Part shown: one piece after another, positions 18,205-27,317 of the stretch
Layout: each line of letters starts with the position of its first letter
Numbering within the stretch: the stretch's first letter is position 1
Assembly: GCF_036231355.1 (NCBI RefSeq)
Contig: NZ_CP109496.1
Coordinates: forward strand, 3,906,001-3,970,000
Length of the DNA stretch: 64,000 nucleotides
Direction: 5' to 3'
DNA from: Streptomyces sp. NBC_01431
GTDB taxonomy: Bacteria; Actinomycetota; Actinomycetes; Streptomycetales; Streptomycetaceae
Made by a program: the position numbers and the translations under genes
Notes under the pieces: generated by a model
The model's input: only the letters and a program-made list of their open reading frames with translations
Database searches by the model: none
Told to the model about the DNA's origin: nothing

Positions 18205-19016
18205 GCACCCTGGACGCGGTACGCAGCCCGGTACGGGCCAGGGAGCGGACGCCGAACAACGCGGCGGACCGCATGAAGGCGCTCGGGCGGGCCGAACTCA
18301 CCCTGCTCGGCCGCAACAAGTCCGCCCTGTTCACGATGCTCGCGCTGCCGAGCCTGCTCACCTACTCCCTGTACTCCGCCGTCCAGAGCATGGACCTGAA
18401 ACGGGCCGGGCTCACCGTCGGGACCGTGCTGCTGCCCGGCGCACTCGGCTACGTCCTGCTGTTCGCGGTGTACTCGACGCTGAGCGGCGTCTATGTCATA
18501 CGCCGTGAGGAACTCGTCTTGAAGCGGCTGCGCACGGGCGAGTTGCGGGACCTGGAGATCCTGGCCGGGGCGGCGCTGCCCGCGCTGGTCCTCGGGCTCG
18601 CGCAGTCCGTGCTGCTCGCGGCGGGCTGCGCGGTCCTGATGGATGTGCCGGTGCCCGGCACGGTGTGGCTCGCGGCCGTCGGGCTGCTGCTCGGCATGGG
18701 CCTGATGGGGGCGCTCGCCGCGGCGACGGCCGCGCTCACCAAGTCCGCGGAGGCCGCCCAGATCGCGGTCCTGCCGCTGATGATGGTGTCCATCCTCGGC
18801 TCGGGCATGGTCGTTCCGCTGGACACCCTGCCCGACCAGCTGGCCGCTGTGTGCGAGATGCTGCCGCTGACCCCGGTCATCGGCCTGATCAGGGACGGCT
18901 GGACCACCGGCACGGGCGCGGGCGACGTGCTGCGGGAGTTGCTCGTCATGGTTGTCTGGACGTTCATCGCGGTGTTGGTGGTGCGCAAGCGGTTCCGCTG
19001 GGAGCCGCGGCGCTGA
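18201..19016 (+). CDS. ABC-2 type permease
   Basis: The 271-residue integral membrane protein has about six hydrophobic segments after a cytoplasmic N-terminus, typical of ABC-2 permeases. It contains LKRLRTGELRDLEILAGAAL, the sort of amphipathic coupling segment seen in this family. The start ATG 18201 overlaps the ATPase stop. The sensor kinase starts 18 nt after its stop. It forms the pore of the exporter with the upstream ATPase. Confidence 0.92.
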   Translation: MSTLDAVRSPVRARERTPNNAADRMKALGRAELTLLGRNKSALFTMLALPSLLTYSLYSAVQSMDLKRAGLTVGTVLLPGALGYVLLFAVYSTLSGVYVIRREELVLKRLRTGELRDLEILAGAALPALVLGLAQSVLLAAGCAVLMDVPVPGTVWLAAVGLLLGMGLMGALAAATAALTKSAEAAQIAVLPLMMVSILGSGMVVPLDTLPDQLAAVCEMLPLTPVIGLIRDGWTTGTGAGDVLRELLVMVVWTFIAVLVVRKRFRWEPRR

Positions 19017-19034
19017 GGGCGAGGGGGCGGCGGC

Positions 19035-20252
19035 GTGGTCGGCCGGATACGGGCATGGCACCAGCGGCACTGGCGGGACCGCAGCAGGGTCGAGAAGGTC
19101 GAAGTGCAGAGCCGGCTGATCTGGCGGTGCTCGACGTGGTTCCTCTTCATCAGCTGGGACGTGCCGTTCGTCATCCAGGACCTGCGGCCCGAGCCGCTGG
19201 CGAGGGCCCTGGCCTGGGCCGTTCTGGCGACCGGCGCGGTGCAGGCCTTCCAGGGCCTGCGGGCGCACCGCGACGCGCTGGACCAGTACCTGGGGCGCGG
19301 CGTGGCATCGCGCCGCCCGCTGGTGGTGGCCGGAGTGCTCTGCCTGGTCTCGATCGCCCTGCTCGCCGCGCTGTACGCGGGGCACGGCATCAAGGACACC
19401 GAGCTCATCCTGGTGCTGGTCTACGTCGTGCTGCCCTTCGGGATGACGTACAGCATGCTCACCACGCCGTGGAAGTTCCTCCTGCGGTCCGCCCTGCTCG
19501 CCGTCCCGACCGCCGTGGCGTTCACCCTGGCCGGAGTGCCGGCCGCGCGCGTGGTCTCCCTGGCGCTCGCGGCCGCCCTGTCCGGCGCGTACAACCTGCT
19601 GGTGTCGCGCTGCGGGGCCTGGACGCTGTCGGTGATGTGGGAGTCGGACCGCGCCCGCGAGACCGAGGCGCGCCTCGCCGTCGCCGAGGAACGGCTGCGC
19701 TTCGGACGGGACATGCACGACGTGCTCGGCCGCAACCTCGCCGTCATCGCGCTCAAGGCGGAGCTCGCCGTCCAGCTCGCCCAGCGCGGCCGGCCGGAGG
19801 CGGTGGCGCAGATGGTGGAGGTGCAGCGCATCGCGCAGGAATCTCAGAAGGAGGTACGGGAAGTGGTGCGCGGCTATCGCGAGGCGGACCTCGGCGTCGA
19901 AATCGAGGGCGCCCGGGGGGTGTTGGAGGCGGCCGGGATCGGCTGCGACTTCAGCGGCCCGGCGGACGGGCTGCCCGTCGAGGCGCAGTCGGCGCTCGGC
20001 TGGGTGGTGCGCGAGGCCACCACCAATGTGCTGCGGCACGGGGACGCCCGCGCGGTGGCGATCCGGCTCGCCCTCACCGAGCGCACCGCGACCCTGGTTG
20101 TCGAGAACGACGGCGTGCCCGAGCGCCCGGCCGGCACCCCCGGCTCCGGCCTCGCGGGGCTGCGCGAACGCCTCTCGGCGATCGGCGGCACCCTGGAGGC
20201 GGGGCCGGCCGGCGGCGGCCTTTTCCGGCTGACCGCGGAGGTGCCCCGATGA
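19035..20252 (+). CDS. DesK-like sensor histidine kinase
   Basis: The 405-residue protein has about five N-terminal membrane segments (residues about 30-190), then a HisKA_3 dimerisation helix with the phospho-acceptor in FGRDMHDVLGRNLAVIALKA, and a HATPase with N-box REATTNVLRHGDA and G-box GSGLAGLRERLSAIGGTLEA. This is the NarL/DesK kinase class, which pairs with LuxR-type regulators. The start is GTG 19035. Its stop overlaps the regulator start by 4 nt. The membrane sensor and adjacent exporter suggest it reports on the membrane or on exported compounds. Confidence 0.93.
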   Translation: MVGRIRAWHQRHWRDRSRVEKVEVQSRLIWRCSTWFLFISWDVPFVIQDLRPEPLARALAWAVLATGAVQAFQGLRAHRDALDQYLGRGVASRRPLVVAGVLCLVSIALLAALYAGHGIKDTELILVLVYVVLPFGMTYSMLTTPWKFLLRSALLAVPTAVAFTLAGVPAARVVSLALAAALSGAYNLLVSRCGAWTLSVMWESDRARETEARLAVAEERLRFGRDMHDVLGRNLAVIALKAELAVQLAQRGRPEAVAQMVEVQRIAQESQKEVREVVRGYREADLGVEIEGARGVLEAAGIGCDFSGPADGLPVEAQSALGWVVREATTNVLRHGDARAVAIRLALTERTATLVVENDGVPERPAGTPGSGLAGLRERLSAIGGTLEAGPAGGGLFRLTAEVPR

Positions 20253-20860
20253 CGCGGGTACGGGTGCTGCTCGCTGACGACGAGCATCTGATCCGGGGCG
20301 CGCTGGCCGCCCTGCTCGGCCTGGAGGACGATCTGACGGTGGTCGCGGAGGCCGCGTCCGGGCCCGAGGCCCTCGCGATGGCGCGGGCGCACCGGCCCGA
20401 CGTCGCGGTGCTCGATCTGGAGATGCCGGGTGCGGACGGTGTGACAGTGGCCACAACGCTGCGGGCCGAGCTGCCGTCCTGCCGGACCATGATCGTGACC
20501 AGCCACGGCCGTCCCGGACACCTCAAGCGGGCACTGTCGGCGGGGGTGCGCGGCTTCGTACCGAAGACGGTGAGCGCCCAGCGCCTCGCCGAGATCATCC
20601 GGTCCGTGCACGCCGGAAACCGTTATGTGGACCCGGAGTTGGCGGCCGACGCGATCTCCGCCGGGGACTCGCCGCTGACCGCGCGCGAGGCCGAGGTGCT
20701 GGGGTTCGCGGCCGACGGGGCACCCGTCGCGGAGATCGCCGAGCGGGCCGCGCTGTCCCAGGGAACGGTGCGCAACTACCTGTCCTCGGCCGCCGCGAAG
20801 CTGGGCGCGGAGAACCGTCACACGGCCGTGCGTCTCGCCCGCGAGCGCGGTTGGGTATAG
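20249..20860 (+). CDS. DesR/NarL-family response regulator
   Basis: The 203-residue protein has a receiver domain with the acidic pocket LLADDEH, phospho-acceptor Asp in VAVLDLEMPGADG, switch Thr/Ser in MIVTSHG and Lys in GFVPKTV, followed by a LuxR-type helix-turn-helix (LTAREAEVLGFAADGAPVAE and LSQGTVRNYLSSAAAKLGA). It probably regulates the upstream ABC operon in response to the adjacent kinase. tRNA-Gly(GCC) begins 22 nt after its stop codon. Confidence 0.94.
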   Translation: MTRVRVLLADDEHLIRGALAALLGLEDDLTVVAEAASGPEALAMARAHRPDVAVLDLEMPGADGVTVATTLRAELPSCRTMIVTSHGRPGHLKRALSAGVRGFVPKTVSAQRLAEIIRSVHAGNRYVDPELAADAISAGDSPLTAREAEVLGFAADGAPVAEIAERAALSQGTVRNYLSSAAAKLGAENRHTAVRLARERGWV

Positions 20861-20882
20861 TGGTCTCCGCGCCACGGCGCAT

Positions 20883-20955
<73 letters not shown>

Positions 20956-20963
20956 CAGAAGAA

Positions 20964-20995
20964 GAAGCCCCCCGGCCGCTCGGCCGGGGGGCTTC
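20964..20995. terminator. Terminator between tRNA-Gly and purC
   Basis: A perfect 15-bp inverted repeat (20964-20978 with 20981-20995, arm GAAGCCCCCCGGCCG) with a 2-nt loop. It serves the tRNA and probably also the convergent purC. Confidence 0.85.
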
Positions 20996-21002
20996 TCGCT
21001 GT

Positions 21003-21902
21003 CTACGACCAGCTGTTGCCGGTGAGGACCTCGTACGCCTCGACGTACTTGGCCCGCGTCGCGTCCACGACCTGCTGGGGCAGCGCGGGCGGCGGCCGCT
21101 CGGAGGTGCGGTCCCAGCCGGAGGCCGGCGAGGTCAGCCAGTCGCGCACGTACTGCTTGTCGTAGGACGGCTGGGCGCGGCCCGGCTCCCAGGTGGCGGC
21201 CGGCCAGAAGCGCGAGGAGTCCGGGGTGAGCACCTCGTCGGCGATGACGAGCTCCTCGCCCGCGAAACCGAACTCGAACTTGGTGTCGGCGAGGATGATC
21301 CCCCGCTCCAGCGCGATGTCGCGGGCCCTGCCGTACACGGCGAGGGTGGCCTGGCGCAGCTCGGCGGCGGTCTCCGCACCGATCTGGCGGGCGACCTCCT
21401 CGTAACTCACGTTCTCGTCGTGGTCGCCGACGGCGGCCTTGGTGGCGGGCGTGAAGATCGGCGCGGGCAGCTCGGAACCGTTGGACAGGCCCTCGGGCAG
21501 CGCGAGACCGCACACCGTACGGGACTGGTTGTACTCGACGAGGCCCGATCCGGTCAGGTAGCCGCGGGCGACGCACTCCACCGGGACCATCGCGAGCGAC
21601 CGGCACACCAGGGTGCGGCCCGCCCAGTCGGCGGGGGCGCCTTCGGGGAGCTCGTCGGAGATGACGTGATTGGGCACGAGGTCGGTGAGCAGGTCGAACC
21701 ACCACAGCGAGAGCTGGGTGAGCACCCGGCCCTTGTCGGGGATCTCGGTGGGCAGCACCCAGTCGTACGCGGACATCCGGTCGCTGGCGACCATGACCAG
21801 GTCGCCGGCCTCGTTCTGATAGAGGTCACGCACCTTGCCCGTGTGGAGGTGGGTGAGGCCCGGAACCTGGAGCGGCTCGGGCTTTTCTACGAATCCGGAC
21901 AC
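21003..21902 (-). CDS. purC: SAICAR synthetase
   Basis: Joins aspartate to CAIR in purine synthesis. The 299-residue protein shows the family features HTGKVRDLYQ, ASDRMSAYDWVLPTEIPDKG, ARGYLTGSGLVEY, LADTKFEFGF and DEVLTPDSSRFWPA with SYDKQYVRDWL. The start is GTG 21902 (MSGFVEKPEPLQVPGL), directly behind the strong ribosome site GGAGGAACC; longer upstream extensions lack similarity. It lies in the reverse orientation to the preceding tRNA, 120 bp downstream of the DMFase-like gene. Confidence 0.97.
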   Translation of the reverse strand: MSGFVEKPEPLQVPGLTHLHTGKVRDLYQNEAGDLVMVASDRMSAYDWVLPTEIPDKGRVLTQLSLWWFDLLTDLVPNHVISDELPEGAPADWAGRTLVCRSLAMVPVECVARGYLTGSGLVEYNQSRTVCGLALPEGLSNGSELPAPIFTPATKAAVGDHDENVSYEEVARQIGAETAAELRQATLAVYGRARDIALERGIILADTKFEFGFAGEELVIADEVLTPDSSRFWPAATWEPGRAQPSYDKQYVRDWLTSPASGWDRTSERPPPALPQQVVDATRAKYVEAYEVLTGNSWS

Positions 21903-22023
21903 GGTTCCTCCGCGTAGGTTGATCCAGGAGCGATTCCGATTCTCTCGCATGCGGCCGGGCCCGGCGGTCGCGGGTCGGGCCCGGAGCCCCCGGCCGGATC
22001 CGGTCGGCCCCGCGGAGGCGGAG

Positions 22024-23514
22024 TCAGTCCCGCTTGCAGATGCGGTCCAGGAGGTTGGCGGTGGCCCGCTGAATGCGGGCGTCCACATGGCCGGGCCGAT
22101 CCAGGGCCGGGGACCAGGCGAAGGTGCCGGCGGCGAAGACGAGCGCGCCGGAGGGGGCCCGGTACAGGGAGGTCTCCTGGTGACGGGCGTTCTGCTCGCC
22201 GTCCCGGTACGGGGAGTGGGCGAGCAGAATGCGGTCCTGGTGCTCAGGGAGCGCGGTGCGCGGGTAGTAGCGGTCGGCCTCGCCCGCGACCAGACCCTCG
22301 ATCTCGTCGCCCTCACCGGCGCCGGTCGCCTCCCACAGCCAGTGGTCGGCGTTGCGGACGACCATGGGGTACGGCTCGGGGACCCGGCCCGCGTACTGGA
22401 TGCCGAGGAGTTGCTGCTCGGCGCGCGCGACCTCGCGCCACAGGGCGGGCCGGCCGGGGCCGCGTCGCTTGCGGCAGGTCAGCAGACGGTCGGGTACCCC
22501 GGACGGCGACGGCCCCAACTCGACTTGCCAGTAAAGGGTGTTGGCGGACAGGAAGACGAGCGAGGTGCCGCCCTCGCGGGCCAGCTCCACGGTGCGGCGC
22601 ATCGGGGCCGACCAGTACTCGTCGTGGCCGGGGAAGACCAGGCCGCGGTAGCGGGAGGGATCCACTCGGCCGGCGTGCAGATCGCGGGCGTCGGCGTAGG
22701 CGAGGTCGTAGCCGTAGCGCTCGGCCCAGCGAATGAAGTCGTAGGCGTGGCCGACGTGCAGGGGCAGACCCGCGCCCGCGTACGGCCGGTCGAAGGAGAC
22801 GGTGATCGCCGCGTCCTCCTCACCGAGGAGGCGGCCCTCGTCGTCCCAGGCGTGGTAGAGGCTGGCGCCGGTGCGGCCGTCCTCCGGATAGAGGTTGTAG
22901 GCCTGCCAGGTGATGTCGGGCAGCAGCAGGAGCAGATCCGCCGGGTGGCTGTCGCGAACGGTGAACGGGATGTGCGAGCGGTAGCCGTCGGCGGTGGTCA
23001 GCACGGCGACGTGGGCGCCGATCGACGCGTGCGAGGGGACCTGGTAGCGCCAGGACTGCCACCAGTGGTGGCAGGAGACGGTCCGGTCGGCGGCGAGCGG
23101 CAGCGGCTGGACGATTCCGGAGAGCCGCGGGCTGGTGGTGATCTTCGCGGCTCCGTCGCCGCCGTAGTGCCCGATCCGGTAGATGTCGACGGTGAACTGC
23201 TGCGGCGGGTTCACGGTGATGTGGAAGTCGATGGCCTCGCCGGGTTCGACGGCACCGCTGGAGGCGAACCCCTTGATCTGCTGGCGTACGTCGTCGGCGG
23301 TGCGGGGGCCGGTGATGCGGGCGGTGCTGCGCGGGGTGCCGCGCTGGACCGGGAGGTGGTCGACGTACCAGGGCACCACGTGGCCCGTGTCGTCGAAGTA
23401 GGTCTCGCTGCCGCGCAGCCAGGGCAGTGGGCCCTGCCCGAAGGGGTCCGAGACGGCGTGCGCGAGGGCCCCGGATTCCCAGCGCGGGATGTGGTCCGAC
23501 CGTTCCGCCCCCAT
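22024..23514 (-). CDS. N,N-dimethylformamidase large-subunit-like protein
   Basis: The 496-residue protein resembles the C-terminal part of the large (beta) subunit of N,N-dimethylformamidase: DIYRIGHYGGDGAAKI, LPDITWQAYNLYPEDGRTGA, DLHAGRVDPSRYRGLVFPGH DEYWS and a late LVFAAGTFAWSPALD. The fold combines an Ig-like N-terminal region with a flavodoxin/amidotransferase-like core. Stand-alone homologues of unknown substrate are common in actinobacteria, so dimethylformamide need not be the substrate. No signal peptide is visible. ATG 23514 is preceded by GGAGGGAGTGAC, a perfect ribosome site. No small (alpha) subunit gene is nearby. Confidence 0.8.
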   Translation of the reverse strand: MGAERSDHIPRWESGALAHAVSDPFGQGPLPWLRGSETYFDDTGHVVPWYVDHLPVQRGTPRSTARITGPRTADDVRQQIKGFASSGAVEPGEAIDFHITVNPPQQFTVDIYRIGHYGGDGAAKITTSPRLSGIVQPLPLAADRTVSCHHWWQSWRYQVPSHASIGAHVAVLTTADGYRSHIPFTVRDSHPADLLLLLPDITWQAYNLYPEDGRTGASLYHAWDDEGRLLGEEDAAITVSFDRPYAGAGLPLHVGHAYDFIRWAERYGYDLAYADARDLHAGRVDPSRYRGLVFPGHDEYWSAPMRRTVELAREGGTSLVFLSANTLYWQVELGPSPSGVPDRLLTCRKRRGPGRPALWREVARAEQQLLGIQYAGRVPEPYPMVVRNADHWLWEATGAGEGDEIEGLVAGEADRYYPRTALPEHQDRILLAHSPYRDGEQNARHQETSLYRAPSGALVFAAGTFAWSPALDRPGHVDARIQRATANLLDRICKRD

Positions 23515-24028
23515 GTCACTCCCTCCTCGATCCCCCGTGCCGTCATCGGTGCGGCGTTTTGGTGCCACGGCGGTACGACTGTGACGCGCCGCCTGTCAGC
23601 TACCGGTCTCCAGCACATCACATAACGCACGCACTCCGTCACCGTTCGTCGCGAATTGACGTGAAGGGGAAGTTGACGTTCCGGATGTGAGCAGGTGAGG
23701 GGGCGGAGGAGGGCGGGGTGGACAGGGGGCACTGGGGTTCACCGGGGGGCGTGAGGGGGCGGGCGGGGGGCGCCAGGGTTGAGGGGGCGGGACGGGGGCG
23801 CCAGGGTTGAGCGCGGGCCGAGGGAGTGGGGCCCAGGGGGCACAGCGTGGGGCGAGGGGGCGGAGCCCAGGAGTTGAGCGCGGGCGGAGAGCGGGGCCCG
23901 GGGCTGAAGGGCGCGAGCGGAGGGAGTGGGGGCGCCCAGGGTTGAGGGCACGGGCCAAGAGAGCAGAGCCCAGACTCAAGGGCGCGGGCCGAGAAAGCGG
24001 GGGCGCCCGGATTCAGGAGCGCGGCCAC
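23515..24028. other. Gene-free spacer dominated by GC-rich repeats
   Basis: This 514-bp spacer holds the promoter of the DMFase-like gene in its first about 150 bp. The rest is degenerate repeats (next entry). Open frames here encode only proline/alanine/arginine runs and are not genes. Confidence 0.6.
23690..24027. repeat. Degenerate GC-rich tandem repeats
   Basis: About eight to nine imperfect copies of a 30-40-bp unit built on GGGTTGAG, GCGCGGGCCGAG and GGGGGCGCC (for example near 23777, 23810, 23875, 23940 and 23990). The strand is extremely purine-rich. It looks like replication-slippage DNA between two same-strand genes. Confidence 0.65.
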
Positions 24029-25699
24029 TCAGACCAGGCGTATTGGCTTCTCCGGGCGGATGCCTATGACCGAGAGCCACCCGCGCAGTTCGTCCGCGTC
24101 CCCGTCCTCGACCAGCGTCAGCACCGGCGAGGACAGGTCGGACCGGCGTACCCCGTCGACGAGCAGCGAGGGCCCGTCCAGCCAGTCGAGGCCGGGCAGC
24201 GCGCCCGCCGTGTCGACGGCGGCGCAGCACACCATCGCCGTCACATGGTCGGCGAGCAGTTCGCGGCCCGTGCGCGGCGGCTGGAGCGGGAACAGCGGTA
24301 TCGCGTCGGCACCCCAGGACTCCGGGCCCGGGACGGGCGGCGCGGACGCGGCTTCCTCGTCGGCCACTTCCGCCGCGATCTGGGCGGCCAGCCGCTCCGC
24401 GGCCTCGCCGTCGCCGGCGGCGAGGTGGTCGATGACGCGGGCGAGCGTGGGCGCCGCCGGTTCCGCGGCGCGGCGCTCGCCGAGCGCGTCGAGTACCCGG
24501 TGCAGCCGGGCGGCCTCGATGCGCCATTTGCGGTCAACGACCTCCTCCGGGTACGCCGCCCAGTCGACCGGCGCCCAGTCGGGGCCGGGCTCGGCGGGGC
24601 CGCCGTGGAAGAGCCGGGCGGCGAGCAGCGAGGTCGCCTCGTCGGCGACTCCCGGTTCCTCCAAGAGGTCGCAGGCCGGGCGCTCGCCGAGGCGGGAGGT
24701 GAAGCCCTCGGCCAGTCGGTCGCGCCGGGAGAGCTCGGTGAGCGCCGAGACCACGCCCGCGTCGAGGCGGGACGGCCAGCGCCCCATCCGCCAAGCGGGC
24801 AGTGCGACCCGGGTGAGCAGCCGGTCCCAGCCCGCGTAGGCGAGCCCCACCTGCTCCTGGGCCACTATCCGCACCCCGTAATCCACAGCCTGTGCACGCT
24901 CGGACGCGGCGACGGCGACCCCGCGCTCCATTTCGGCGACATGCGTCCGGCAGCCCCGCAGGAGCAGCCGGGCCATCGAGCCGACGAAGCCGAACCCGAG
25001 GCGCCGTACCGGGTCGAGGCCGGGGCGGGCGGCCACGGCGACGGCCGCGTCCAGACCTCTGACGAATCGGCGCGCGGCGGCTATGTCCGGGTGCGCGGAG
25101 GGTCCCGTACCGGCGACGACGGGGGCGAGGATCGCGCGGAGTTCGCCGACCCGCATCCACCACATGAAGGGCGAGCCGATGACCAGGACCGGCGCGGCGG
25201 GGACCCGGCGGGCGCGGCCGGAACGTACGTCGGCGCCGCCCCGTATGGAGCGCTCGGGCACCGGGCGCTCGGCGGCGCCGTGCGCGCGGTGCGTACGGTC
25301 CTCCAGCCAGCTGTCGCAGTCCGGCGTGAGGGCTATGGCCGAGGGCGCGGGCACATCGAGCCGGTCGGCCAGGTCTCTGACCAGGCGGTACAGGTCTGGG
25401 GCGGCCGATTCGGAGAGGTGCACCGTCGGCGAGAGGGCGGGCCTGGCCCGTACGATCACCGCGGCGACGGCACCCGCGAGCAGCAGCACGACCAGTGCGA
25501 CGACGGTGACCGCCCAGCGCGTGGCGTCCCACCCGCTGCCGTCGATGCGGCCCTGGACGGCGGCGACGCCCAACACCACGGCGACGGCGGCCGGCAGCAG
25601 GGCCACGGCCAGCGCCCTGCTGCGGATGCGCAGCACGGCCAGAGCCCGCGAGCGCGCGTGCTGCGCACCCACCTCTCCACCCATTCCGGTATCGGACAC
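24029..25699 (-). CDS. Membrane protein resembling an M48 peptidase without its HExxH site
   Basis: The 556-residue protein has two N-terminal membrane segments (about residues 25-50 and 62-85) and then DLYRLVRDLADRLDVPAPSA and PVLVIGSPFMWWMRVGELRA. Both are typical of HtpX/M48 metallopeptidases just before the zinc-binding HExxH helix. Here that helix reads ELRAILAPVVAGTG, with no HExxH. The protein is therefore probably a non-catalytic relative or a diverged membrane scaffold. The C-terminal 300 residues are not recognised. I chose GTG 25699 because GAGGGGGTGA lies upstream; GTG 25708 and ATG 25684 are alternatives. Confidence 0.7.
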   Translation of the reverse strand: MSDTGMGGEVGAQHARSRALAVLRIRSRALAVALLPAAVAVVLGVAAVQGRIDGSGWDATRWAVTVVALVVLLLAGAVAAVIVRARPALSPTVHLSESAAPDLYRLVRDLADRLDVPAPSAIALTPDCDSWLEDRTHRAHGAAERPVPERSIRGGADVRSGRARRVPAAPVLVIGSPFMWWMRVGELRAILAPVVAGTGPSAHPDIAAARRFVRGLDAAVAVAARPGLDPVRRLGFGFVGSMARLLLRGCRTHVAEMERGVAVAASERAQAVDYGVRIVAQEQVGLAYAGWDRLLTRVALPAWRMGRWPSRLDAGVVSALTELSRRDRLAEGFTSRLGERPACDLLEEPGVADEATSLLAARLFHGGPAEPGPDWAPVDWAAYPEEVVDRKWRIEAARLHRVLDALGERRAAEPAAPTLARVIDHLAAGDGEAAERLAAQIAAEVADEEAASAPPVPGPESWGADAIPLFPLQPPRTGRELLADHVTAMVCCAAVDTAGALPGLDWLDGPSLLVDGVRRSDLSSPVLTLVEDGDADELRGWLSVIGIRPEKPIRLV

Positions 25700-26002
25700 G
25701 GCGTTCACCCCCTCTGCCCTGCGGCGGCATTGCTCACTCCCCCACTGTGGCACCCCCCACTGACATCGCAATGCCGGTGGGCCAAGTGCCGCAACGCCCT
25801 CGCCGCACCCTAGTTGGGGCCCCGGCAGGAGTCATCCCGATGGGGCGACCGTCACTCGATGGAATGGCTTTGGGTAAAGGTGTGAGTGTTCCGGAGCGGG
25901 CGCCCGGCACGGCCGGTCGAACGCCGGGACGGGGGTGCGGGGGCGCAGGCCGGAACGGGCGCGGGGCCGCAACTGTGACGGTTCGGCACCGCGCCGCAGT
26001 CG
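25700..26002. other. Gap upstream of the M48-like gene
   Basis: A 303-bp gap following the purD stop codon. It should hold the promoter of the minus-strand gene at 24029-25699. I see no gene or clear terminator. Confidence 0.45.
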
Positions 26003-27259
26003 TCAGCCCCGGCCCTCCGCCGCCGCGCGGGCGATGTCCGTGCGGTGCTGCGAGCCGTCGAGGCGGATCCGGCCGACGGCCGCGTACGCCCGGTCGCGTG
26101 CCTGCGTCAGGTCCTTGCCGGTCGCGGTGACCGAGAGGACCCGGCCGCCCGCGCTGACCACCGTGTCGCCGTCCCTCCTGGTCCCGGCGTGCAGGACGTA
26201 CGCGGTGGGCGCGTCCTCGGCCGCTACCTCGTCCAGGCCCTCGATCGGGTCGCCGGTGCGGGGCGTGGCGGGGTAGTTGTGCGAGGCGAGGACCACGGTC
26301 ACGGCCGCGTCGTCGCGCCAGTTCAGCGGCGGTTCGACGCCGAGCGTGCCGTTGGCCGAATTGAGCAGGACGCTCGCGAGCGGCGTCTTGAGCCGGGCCA
26401 GCACGACCTGCGTCTCGGGGTCGCCGAAGCGCGCGTTGAACTCGATGACCCGCACCCCGCGCGAGGTGATCGCAAGGCCCGCGTACAGAAGTCCGGAAAA
26501 CGGCGTTCCGCGGCGGCGGAGTTCGTCGACGGTCGGCTGGAGCACGCTCGCCATCACCTCGTCGACGAGCTTGGGGTCGGCCCACGGAAGTGGTGAATAG
26601 GCGCCCATACCACCGGTGTTGGGACCCTCGTCGCCGTCGAGCGCGCGCTTGAAGTCCTGCGCGGGCTGGAGCGGAAGGACGGTCACGCCGTCGGTGATCG
26701 CGAAGAGCGAGACCTCGGGGCCGTCGAGGAACTCCTCGATGACGACGCGGTCGCAGGCCAGCGCGTGCTCGCGGGCCGCGGCGAGGTCGTCCGTCACGAC
26801 GACGCCCTTGCCGGCTGCGAGACCGTCGTCCTTGACGACGTACGGAGCTCCGAAGGCGTCCAGCGCCTCGTCGATCTCCTCGGGGGTGGTACAGACGTAG
26901 GAGCGGGCGGTGGGCACGTTCGCCCCCGCCATCACGTCCTTGGCGAAGGCCTTGGAGCCCTCCAGCTGGGCGGCCTCCCGGGAGGGGCCGAAGCAGGGGA
27001 TGCCGGCGGCGCGTACGGAGTCGGCGACCCCGGCGACGAGGGGGGCCTCGGGCCCGACGACGACCAGGTCGCTGCCCAGCTCGACGGCGAGGCGGGCGAC
27101 CGCGTCCCCGTCCATCTGGTCGACCGGGTGGAGCTCGGCGACCTCCGCGATCCCGGCGTTGCCGGGGGCGCAGTACAGCGCCGTCACGTCGGGGTCGAGG
27201 GACAGGGAACGGCACAGGGCGTGTTCGCGGGCACCGCCGCCGATGACAAGGACCTTCAC
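26003..27259 (-). CDS. purD: Phosphoribosylamine-glycine ligase (GAR synthetase)
   Basis: Step 2 of purine synthesis: ATP-dependent joining of glycine to phosphoribosylamine. The ATP-grasp protein has 418 residues: MKVLVIGGGAREHALCRSL, VVGPEAPLVAGVAD, the ATP lid VVKDDGLAAGKGVVVTDD, GPNTGGMGAYSPLPW and the metal site VIEFNARFGDPETQ. The start is GTG 27259, giving MKVLVIGGG; the longer frame adds only seven residues. It lies 58 nt after the dnaX stop on the same strand, so the two may be co-transcribed. Confidence 0.96.
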   Translation of the reverse strand: MKVLVIGGGAREHALCRSLSLDPDVTALYCAPGNAGIAEVAELHPVDQMDGDAVARLAVELGSDLVVVGPEAPLVAGVADSVRAAGIPCFGPSREAAQLEGSKAFAKDVMAGANVPTARSYVCTTPEEIDEALDAFGAPYVVKDDGLAAGKGVVVTDDLAAAREHALACDRVVIEEFLDGPEVSLFAITDGVTVLPLQPAQDFKRALDGDEGPNTGGMGAYSPLPWADPKLVDEVMASVLQPTVDELRRRGTPFSGLLYAGLAITSRGVRVIEFNARFGDPETQVVLARLKTPLASVLLNSANGTLGVEPPLNWRDDAAVTVVLASHNYPATPRTGDPIEGLDEVAAEDAPTAYVLHAGTRRDGDTVVSAGGRVLSVTATGKDLTQARDRAYAAVGRIRLDGSQHRTDIARAAAEGRG

Positions 27260-27317
27260 GGCAGCCAGCCTAGCCGCCACGGTGGCGTGATCTTTGTGCG
27301 GGCCACCAGGTGGACCC

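Noticed and set aside
23596..24028. Proline-rich minus-strand frames in the spacer between the DMFase-like and M48-like genes
   Set aside because: They come from GC-rich repeats and lack ribosome sites and family resemblance.
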